A stretch of 11,943 nt of DNA from assembly GCA_002308795.1 (NCBI GenBank), contig DBVV01000125.1, positions 1-11,943 on the forward strand. Direction: 5' to 3'. The notes below the pieces were generated by a model. That model searched no databases. It saw only the letters and a program-made list of their open reading frames with translations, and was not told where the DNA came from. The stretch's first letter is position 1; the number at the start of each line of letters is the position of its first letter. This DNA is from Mageeibacillus sp. UBA1255 (GTDB lineage: Bacteria; Bacillota; Clostridia; UBA1212; UBA1255). A program made the position numbers and the translations under genes. Of this stretch, positions 6,783 to 11,943 are shown piece by piece.

Positions 6783-8837
6783 TTATTTAACAACGAACGT
6801 GAACCTGCCTCCAGGAGCAGCCTCTCCGTCGGTGTAGAGATTCATGATATTGCCCTCGTTCTCACCGATGAGGTTATTATCACACCACTTGAACGTAAAC
6901 ACCGGAGGATTACCTATCTCAGGCATATCGAGCATTGTCCGCGGCACACGGATCTGGATAACGTTCTTTCGCACGTAATACTCAGCCGTTCCGGCGGTCT
7001 CCCACTCCCATCCGCCTTTCGAACGCTCTACAGTGCAGTGCGTCTCATCGGAAGGATTCACGCGGTTTATTACGAACTCGAAGCCTTCCCAGTTCGCTTT
7101 TGAACCGGTATGGTCGGTGTCAATAAACAGCCTCATCCAGCCTTCATCTGTGTAGGGCGTAAGCTCATTCGCGCAGTCAGCGTAGAAATAAATATATCTG
7201 TCGTCGTACGCCACTTTCGCGGTGACAACGTCGTTGCGCGCCGTATCGTTTTTGTATATCTTATTACCGTAACCACGCGAACCGTTCTTTTTGCTTCGCT
7301 CCCACGTACTGTTAACGTAAGTGTTAAAAGCAGGCACGTCGTTCCACTGCGAGATCTTACCGCCTATATCGATCGTCTTTTTACGGTCAACTTCAGCCGT
7401 CGCTTTAACGCCCTTGAACCTGCGGATATTTTCACAAAGTTGATAATAGAAATAATCCTTCATTATTCCTGCGCTCGGCTCGCAATCGCGGCTGTATTCG
7501 GTATCGTACTGGTCAACGATGCAGTTCTTAAGCGTCTTATCTCCGGCCCACGTCTCCATACGCATAGCGACCCACTCGTTCCAGCCCGTCACGAAGATGA
7601 ATTCTGGGTCAAGGCTAAGCGCGTAATCCCACTGCTGCTGGAAATTAATACCGTAGAACTTAGAATTCTCCATCGTGCTGCTGGCGGTGACCTTCTCACC
7701 GTTCTCCTTCGTAAAAGTATACGAATAATCACCTTTAGCGTAGCTCCTGCCCATAACGTGGTAACCGCTCATAGCCGTCAGTACCTGGCGCTCGTAATCT
7801 GCATTCTGCGCTACACCTACGGTGATCTGCTCGACCGTACCGTCAGCATTACGGTAAGCACACTGCGGATAAGTGGAAAGCCAGCCCCAGTGAGAAGCAT
7901 CGCGATCCTCAACGAAATACGAACCGTCGTTCTTTCTCCATGTAAAGAAGTCCCTTATCTCCTTTTCAGTCCCGGAATTACCGAGCGACTCCGGATAGCC
8001 CATGATCAGCGGCTTGCCCTTCCAGTAGAACCAGATATCCTGATACTTGCCCTTTGAATAAATATCTTTATACAGTTCGTTAAGCTGCGTCCTTGCCCCG
8101 TCGGTCGCGCCGAAGGGAAGCATAAAGACCACCTGCGGAACTTTAACTCCCTCAGCCTTAGCCTGGGTGAACGTCTCAAAAATAGCGGTATAAGATTTCT
8201 TCCAGGTATAAGAACCGTTCGTATTGTCGAAGATTATGCAGTCAACTCCGGCGTCTGCAAGCAGCTCGGCATGCTTCCTGAGAACGTATTTATCAGCCGT
8301 AGAATAGTAATTGAAGATCGGCTCGTCCCAGAAATGATATCCCGTAACACCTTTCCAGACCTTATTCTTAAAATCATGCTTAAGCGCCTCTTTCTCCTCA
8401 TCGGAGAAGTCAGCCAGGATCTGAGTGATGTTCCTGATCGAATTCGAAGCACTGAGCTCCTCATGCCAGTCGGAATAGAAAATACCGACGTAGCGGCCGT
8501 CCCTTCTGTCTCCGACCGTAGAAGAATGAAGAGTAGACGAATAAGAATCCCCGTTAAAAGAAAGAGTCCTGCCCAGACCGTCCAGCGCCGCGTACGACTG
8601 AGGATCTACGTTGTCAATATTCTGCGTAGTTACGGGAAGCGCGAACGCCACGTCGTATGCTTCCTCCTCGCTGAGCGGGGGAGCGGTAGGCACTTCCGGC
8701 TCGATGGTAGGTATCTCCGTCGGAACGTCGGTTGCGGCGGGGCTGTGGTCAATGCTGCAGGCCGTTCCGAGAATAAGGGAACCTGTGATCATCATAAGAA
8801 GAAATCTGATCAGGTTGCTGCGTGTCGATCTTTTCAT
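6783..8837 (-). CDS. Lipoprotein with GH71/GH99-like barrel and CBM9-like C-terminal domain
   Basis: The product has 684 residues. A basic start, hydrophobic segment and lipobox GTAC (C27 lipidated) give an exported lipoprotein; a Thr/Pro/Glu-rich spacer follows (about 35-55). Residues about 113-475 resemble the TIM barrel of the GH71/GH99-like group: VGIFYSDWH (117-125), GYHFWDEP (166-173), DCIIFDNTNG (199-208) and FVTGWNEW (415-422, compare the WNEW motif of GH99/WbsX-like proteins). Residues about 480-684 look like a CBM9-type beta-sandwich (QWNDVPAF at 497-504, then YDDRYIYFYADC and GFEFVINR segments). The likely role is binding and hydrolysis of an alpha-linked glycan at the cell surface, but substrate and catalytic residues are not settled; the EWHE catalytic motif described for GH99 is not seen. 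AAAGGA precedes the ATG and lies inside the end of the kinase gene, three bases upstream. Confidence 0.85.
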   Translation of the reverse strand: MKRSTRSNLIRFLLMMITGSLILGTACSIDHSPAATDVPTEIPTIEPEVPTAPPLSEEEAYDVAFALPVTTQNIDNVDPQSYAALDGLGRTLSFNGDSYSSTLHSSTVGDRRDGRYVGIFYSDWHEELSASNSIRNITQILADFSDEEKEALKHDFKNKVWKGVTGYHFWDEPIFNYYSTADKYVLRKHAELLADAGVDCIIFDNTNGSYTWKKSYTAIFETFTQAKAEGVKVPQVVFMLPFGATDGARTQLNELYKDIYSKGKYQDIWFYWKGKPLIMGYPESLGNSGTEKEIRDFFTWRKNDGSYFVEDRDASHWGWLSTYPQCAYRNADGTVEQITVGVAQNADYERQVLTAMSGYHVMGRSYAKGDYSYTFTKENGEKVTASSTMENSKFYGINFQQQWDYALSLDPEFIFVTGWNEWVAMRMETWAGDKTLKNCIVDQYDTEYSRDCEPSAGIMKDYFYYQLCENIRRFKGVKATAEVDRKKTIDIGGKISQWNDVPAFNTYVNSTWERSKKNGSRGYGNKIYKNDTARNDVVTAKVAYDDRYIYFYADCANELTPYTDEGWMRLFIDTDHTGSKANWEGFEFVINRVNPSDETHCTVERSKGGWEWETAGTAEYYVRKNVIQIRVPRTMLDMPEIGNPPVFTFKWCDNNLIGENEGNIMNLYTDGEAAPGGRFTFVVK

Positions 8838-8840
8838 GAT

Positions 8841-9602
8841 TCATTCCTTTCTGGTAGCTTCTGTTATATCTTTTAGGACAGGCCGGAGGATATCTGCGAT
8901 CTGGTCGGATATCTCTTCGCGCGGCCGCATATTTCCGTCATTCCCGATGCAATTTATAACGTGAACGTTATCGAACATCTCTTCGCACGTAAGATAGCCC
9001 CTCCTCACTGTATTGAGCAGGAGATCGTCGCTCTCATAAACGTCAGCCTTCTCTCCGCCGACGTACTCGCGCCGCCCTTTCTTAGCCACGTTTCCCCTCG
9101 AAACGCTGATAGGGACGTCAAGCACGAAAAACACGTCGGGCTTCGGGACGCCTAATATCTCAAACTCCAGCCGGAACAGCCAGCTGATGTATTCCTCAAG
9201 CGCTTTCTGAGGGTCGATTCCTTTCTTAATAGCCGCGATCTGCACTCTCGAACCCTGGTAGGCCGCGTTCGCCATTGTCGAACGGTTCAGGAGAACGATA
9301 TCGTAATCACGCTGGCGGAACTTTTTATAAGCATTCACGCGGTCCATAGCGTACCATAAAGACATTGACCGCACGTCGATATCCGCCGCGGAAACGTCGC
9401 CGCTGCCGGAAAGAAATTCGCCTATCTGTTTCCCGAAAAACGAATCGTAGCAGGGGAAATCAAGCACGCCGACTTTAAGCCCGGCCGCCTCGAGCCTGCT
9501 TTTCAGCAAAGCAAACTGCACGCTCTTACCGCTGCCGTCGATGCCCTCCATCGCAACGGTCGGAACCTTCTTAACTGACTTACCTGATCTGTTCACGGAC
9601 AT
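8841..9602 (-). CDS. Thymidylate kinase-like P-loop nucleotide kinase
   Basis: The 253-aa cytoplasmic protein resembles dTMP kinase, which phosphorylates dTMP with ATP. It has a P-loop EGIDGSGKS (19-27), an FPCYDS segment (49-54) in place of the FP substrate loop, NRSTMANAAYQGS (106-118) at the DR(Y/H) motif followed by the AYQG signature, and an Arg/Lys-rich lid (about 169-186). The usual DR has become NR and the residue after the P-loop Ser is Val instead of Thr, so substrate preference may differ. It is longer than most bacterial Tmk (about 205-215 aa), so it may be a second, specialised member rather than the housekeeping enzyme. ATG 9602 is preferred over an in-frame TTG at 9611. It overlaps the upstream gene by 23 bp and ends 3 bp before the lipoprotein gene, indicating translational coupling. 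Confidence 0.8.
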   Translation of the reverse strand: MSVNRSGKSVKKVPTVAMEGIDGSGKSVQFALLKSRLEAAGLKVGVLDFPCYDSFFGKQIGEFLSGSGDVSAADIDVRSMSLWYAMDRVNAYKKFRQRDYDIVLLNRSTMANAAYQGSRVQIAAIKKGIDPQKALEEYISWLFRLEFEILGVPKPDVFFVLDVPISVSRGNVAKKGRREYVGGEKADVYESDDLLLNTVRRGYLTCEEMFDNVHVINCIGNDGNMRPREEISDQIADILRPVLKDITEATRKE

Positions 9603-10014
9603 ATTTCTCAACCTCGCCCCTGCTGTCTACGCTGTAAAGCGTGACCGACGGAAATTCGATCGAAAGCGCTTCAACGAAGAAGTTCGTGCTGCCTTTATCC
9701 GGCCTTCCCGCGAACATCGCCAGAGGCTTTTCGCTGCGGACAAGCTTCTTAGCCGCTTCGATCCGATCGTCGGAGTAGACAACGGTAAGCTCGGCCTGCG
9801 ACCCGGAAGCTGCGGCTTGAAGCCTTTCAAGATCACGGATCGTATCTGCCCAGTTATCCCTTGTCTCACGCTGAACGCTGACTACTTTAAGATCCAGAGA
9901 CTTATCCGACGCAAAAAGTTTCGCGCTGGAAACAATGCGGCCGGCAGCCTCCGGATTGGTCACCCATACCAGGAGGGTACCTCTTTTAGATTTGTTTTTA
10001 TCTATTTCAGACAT
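9580..10014 (-). CDS. Small UspA/KdpD-like domain protein
   Basis: The 144-aa product has no signal peptide or membrane segment. The pattern of short hydrophobic strands (GTLLVWVT at 12-19, LKVVSVQ at 42-48, AELTVVYSDD at 74-83, LAMFAGRPDKGST at 98-110, VTLYSVDS at 124-131) separated by helices, with the domain size, suggests the universal stress protein fold, in particular the Usp domain seen in KdpD sensor kinases. The nucleotide-binding glycine pattern is only partial, so this is a fold-level guess. A longer reading would begin at 10110, but that start overlaps the promoter; the ATG at 10014, preceded by AAAGGAAG, is chosen. It is the first gene of the leftward operon and overlaps the kinase gene by 23 bp. 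Confidence 0.7.
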   Translation of the reverse strand: MSEIDKNKSKRGTLLVWVTNPEAAGRIVSSAKLFASDKSLDLKVVSVQRETRDNWADTIRDLERLQAAASGSQAELTVVYSDDRIEAAKKLVRSEKPLAMFAGRPDKGSTNFFVEALSIEFPSVTLYSVDSRGEVEKYVREQIR

Positions 10015-10073
10015 ACTTATGTCTTCCTTTATCTTTAAATTCAACGCTGTCCTTAAAACACCGGCTGGATAAT

Positions 10074-10102
10074 ATTCTACCATCATCACGCATCTTTTGC
10101 AA
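10074..10102 (-). promoter_or_regulatory. Sigma-A type promoter for the leftward operon
   Basis: On the minus strand TTGCAA (10102-10097) and TAGAAT (10079-10074) are 17 bp apart. The start of transcription is expected near 10067, leaving a leader of about 50 nt before the ATG at 10014. Its -35 box lies one base from the -35 box of the rightward promoter. Confidence 0.65.
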
Positions 10103-10103
10103 G

Positions 10104-10132
10104 TTGACATCCACAGACGATTCCACTATAAT
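10104..10132 (+). promoter_or_regulatory. Full-consensus sigma-A promoter for the PAP2 operon
   Basis: TTGACA (10104-10109) and TATAAT (10127-10132) match the consensus at all 12 positions with a 17-bp spacer, so high basal activity is expected. The transcript should begin near 10139, just before a hairpin. Confidence 0.88.
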
Positions 10133-10141
10133 TTTTACGAA

Positions 10142-10178
10142 GTGAAACGGCCTGAAACTGGTGAAAAAGCCGTTTCGC
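10142..10178 (+). other. Stem-loop at the 5' end of the PAP2 transcript
   Basis: GAAACGGC (10144-10151) pairs perfectly with GCCGTTTC (10169-10176), extended by a wobble and a further pair to 10142/10178, around a 17-nt loop. No T-run follows, so it is not a plain terminator. Its position right after the predicted transcript start suggests 5' end stabilisation or an operator with dyad symmetry. Confidence 0.6.
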
Positions 10179-10212
10179 GCAATAAACAATTCAGGAGCAG
10201 ATAATTAAAATC

Positions 10213-10896
10213 ATGTTGAAGAAAATTTTGATTTCATCCGGCGCAATGGCACTGTTTATACTGCTGATCATACTTGTAAGAACCGTTGACGTCGGAACTG
10301 TCGAACTTACCGGGAAAACGATAGGCTTCTTCGCTCTTAATACCGGATTTCACAAACTCACCGGCGTGAACGAAGGCTGGTATAAATTCACACAGATAAC
10401 GGGATACATTGCGATCGCAGCCGGACTTGTATTCGCGGTGATCGGACTTATACAGCTGATAAAAAGAAAAAGCCTCTGGAAAGTTGACCGCCGAATACTC
10501 GGTCTGGGCGTGCTGTTCATAGTTATGGCTATCGTCTACGTGCTGTTTGAATTCGTTCACGTAAATTTCAGACCAATATTGATGCCCGGCGAAGTAGATG
10601 AACCGGAGCCTTCTTTCCCGTCTTCCCACACCGTACTCGTATGCGTCGTCCTGTCCGGGGTAGCCCTGATGCTTAACACGTACATAAAAAACTTAAGGTT
10701 AAGGATCAGCCTGCAGGCATTGTGCGCGCTCGTGATACTGATCACCGTGTTCGGAAGACTTATCTGCGGAGTACACTGGCTCACCGACATAATCGGAGGC
10801 ATCCTTATAAGTGTCGCGCTCGTGATGGGGTTCGCGGCATTTCTCGACTACTGCGATTCGCATGAAGCGGCCGGGATAAGAAGCGAAAGTGAATGA
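10213..10896 (+). CDS. PAP2-family membrane phosphatase
   Basis: The 227-aa product has about six transmembrane helices (roughly 6-23, 63-84, 95-114, 138-156, 166-184 and 190-210). The PAP2 signature is present: NFRP (118-121), PSSH (136-139) with H139, and GRLICGVHWLTD (181-192) with R182, nucleophile-type H188 and D192. Members dephosphorylate lipid phosphates such as phosphatidic acid, phosphatidylglycerol phosphate or undecaprenyl pyrophosphate; the substrate cannot be told here. The first motif is reduced (no clear Lys seven residues before RP). AGGAG (10193-10197) is 15 bp before the ATG, longer than usual, but no better start is present. It is the first gene of an operon driven by the 10104-10132 promoter; the LUD gene begins 38 bp after its stop. 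Confidence 0.88.
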   Translation: MLKKILISSGAMALFILLIILVRTVDVGTVELTGKTIGFFALNTGFHKLTGVNEGWYKFTQITGYIAIAAGLVFAVIGLIQLIKRKSLWKVDRRILGLGVLFIVMAIVYVLFEFVHVNFRPILMPGEVDEPEPSFPSSHTVLVCVVLSGVALMLNTYIKNLRLRISLQALCALVILITVFGRLICGVHWLTDIIGGILISVALVMGFAAFLDYCDSHEAAGIRSESE

Positions 10897-10934
10897 ACGG
10901 ATCATATAATTTTACGAAAAGAGGAGAATACCGG

Positions 10935-11564
10935 ATGAACGAAATTATCACGAAAAGAAACGAACTTCTGGCTCAAAAGGTAATTAAAGGGCTGGAATCA
11001 CGCAACATGAGCGGATACTGGGCATCCGGCAGGGAAGAAGCGCTCAAAATAGCGCTCGGACTCATACCCGAAGGCTCAAGCATAAGCATGGGCGGAGCGA
11101 TGAGCGCGTGGGAGATCGGGCTCGTTGACGCCGTAAAAAACGGAAACTACAGGTTCATTGACCGCGACGCGATCGAAGATAAACGGGCGGCAATGCTCAT
11201 GGCTTACGACGCGGACGTGTTTTTATCCGGCACGAACGCCATCACCGAAGACGGCGTGCTGGTGAATATCGACGGCAATGCGAACCGTGTCTCCGCTATC
11301 GCACAGGGCCCGAAAAAAATAATCATCATCGCAGGAATGAACAAGGTCACGAGCGACGTTGACAGCGCGATGAAACGCGCCAGAAACGTTGCCGCCCCGA
11401 TCAACGCACAGCGTTTCGGACTCAGCACGCCATGCTCTAAGACAGGTTCGTGCATGAACTGCAAATCTCCAGACACGATCTGCTGCCAGTTCCTGATCAC
11501 GCGCTACTCGCGACATAAAGGACGAATTAACGTCATACTTGTAAACGATAACCTTGGATTCTAA
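10935..11564 (+). CDS. LUD-domain protein (LutC/YkgG-like)
   Basis: The 209-aa cytoplasmic protein belongs to the LUD (DUF162) family, named after lactate utilisation proteins LutB/LutC. Landmarks are SMGGAMSAWE (51-60), DVFLSGTNAITEDG (94-107), NIDGNANRV (111-119) and GPKKIIIIAG (125-134). The C-terminus has C167, C173, C176, C183 and C184 (PCSKTGSCMNC then CC), which could hold a metal or cluster. LutA and LutB partners are absent, so a lactate oxidation role cannot be assumed; stand-alone members of this type have no settled function that I know. An in-frame ATG at 10893 overlaps the PAP2 stop but has no ribosome binding site; ATG 10935, 8 bp after GAGGAG (10921-10926), is used. Confidence 0.88.
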   Translation: MNEIITKRNELLAQKVIKGLESRNMSGYWASGREEALKIALGLIPEGSSISMGGAMSAWEIGLVDAVKNGNYRFIDRDAIEDKRAAMLMAYDADVFLSGTNAITEDGVLVNIDGNANRVSAIAQGPKKIIIIAGMNKVTSDVDSAMKRARNVAAPINAQRFGLSTPCSKTGSCMNCKSPDTICCQFLITRYSRHKGRINVILVNDNLGF

Positions 11565-11578
11565 AAAGGAGGATAATG

Positions 11579-11914
11579 ATGGACATCGACGTATTCAAAC
11601 GTTATTACGAAGGCAAATGCACTTTCAACGGCGTTAAACGCAAAGGCGTTTCCGTAACTTTAACTTCACGCTCAGGCGGCGGAGAGATCACTTACGCCGT
11701 GACCGTAAGTTTCTTCCCGCATAAGACGGCAGACGATTTCGCGATCTCATACGACGCGTATGCTGAAAAAGTGCTGTTCTCCGGTAAGGGCAGACGCAGT
11801 AAAAAACGCGAAGCGGAATATCTCAAAGGGCTCGAAGCCGCGGCAGACGAAGCGGCAGCCCAGATCAAAGGAACGATCATATGGGATAAACCGCTGGGAG
11901 AGGCAATGTATTAA
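11579..11914 (+). CDS. Conserved-looking small protein of unknown function
   Basis: The 111-aa soluble product is not recognised. The first half is strand-like (YYEGKCTFNG at 9-18, then GVSVTLTSR and ITYAVTVSFFP segments); the second half has a basic GKGRRSKKRE stretch (about 71-80) and an Ala/Glu-rich helix. There is no signal peptide. AGGAGG (11567-11572) is 6 bp before ATG 11579 and only 3 bp before ATG 11576, so the second Met is preferred. It lies 14 bp after the LUD gene, making it the third gene of the operon. The coding call rests on the ribosome binding site, spacing and codon use similar to its neighbours. Confidence 0.75.
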   Translation: MDIDVFKRYYEGKCTFNGVKRKGVSVTLTSRSGGGEITYAVTVSFFPHKTADDFAISYDAYAEKVLFSGKGRRSKKREAEYLKGLEAAADEAAAQIKGTIIWDKPLGEAMY

Positions 11915-11943
11915 ATGGCAAATGGCAAGTGGGCGAACCGAGT
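11915..11943 (+). CDS. Start of a further gene, cut by the window edge
   Basis: An ATG directly follows the preceding TAA stop and opens MANGKWANRV before the window ends. GGGAGAGG (11896-11903) could serve as ribosome binding site. Ten residues are too few to name it; KWAN recalls the start of YebC-type proteins but the flanking residues differ. Confidence 0.4.

Noticed and set aside
7110..8057. Long plus-strand open frame (315 codons) inside the glycosidase-like gene
   Set aside because: It is antisense to a gene with clear motifs, lacks a ribosome binding site, and gives a protein with no recognisable domain.
8841..9602. Deoxynucleoside kinase instead of thymidylate kinase-like
   Set aside because: The NAAYQGS segment and the FP loop fit the Tmk family better, although the altered DR motif leaves the substrate open.
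10015..10110. N-terminal extension of the UspA-like protein to 10110
   Set aside because: It would begin upstream of the minus-strand promoter, and the ATG at 10014 has a good ribosome binding site and starts the folded part.

Overview
The window looks like a chromosomal segment of a Gram-positive, Clostridia-type bacterium (an Oscillospiraceae or Saccharofermentans-like gut or rumen lineage is my guess, not shown). The evidence is: strong AGGAGG-type ribosome binding sites, sigma-A type TTGACA/TATAAT promoters, a CotH-type kinase, several exported proteins with Pro/Thr-rich linkers followed or preceded by one membrane anchor or a lipobox, and a lone LUD-domain protein. There is no phage, transposase, rRNA or tRNA gene.

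Left part (1-2137): a highly regular array of 54-bp units built from alternating inverted 10-bp arms (core CGGCCG) enters from the left edge. It ends 26 bp before a good sigma-A promoter (399-427). A GC-rich leader of about 100 nt follows, and then a gene for a secreted, C-terminally membrane-anchored protein made of two related domains (537-2084), closed by a hairpin.

Middle part (2167-6733): a membrane-tethered barnase-type ribonuclease (2167-2811) and, 44 bp later, its barstar-type inhibitor (2856-3131). Then comes a closely spaced run of an aquaporin (3235-3942), a CotH-family kinase with a membrane segment at each end (3962-5599), and a lipoprotein of unknown function (5635-6717). The run ends at a hairpin that can terminate transcription in both directions.

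Right part: a leftward operon (10014 down to 6783) of a small UspA-like protein, a thymidylate kinase-like P-loop kinase and a large lipoprotein with a glycosidase-like barrel and a CBM9-like C-terminal domain. It is divided from a rightward operon (PAP2 phosphatase, LUD protein, unknown 111-aa protein, start of a further gene) by two divergent sigma-A promoters whose -35 boxes are one base apart.

The common theme of 537-8837 is the cell surface: five of the proteins are predicted to be exported and carry Thr/Pro/Ala-rich spacers. The points most worth a second look are the linked, surface-tethered barnase with an adjacent barstar whose contact residues differ from the classical pair, the palindrome array abutting a promoter, and the coupling of a nucleotide kinase to an exported glycosidase-like protein.
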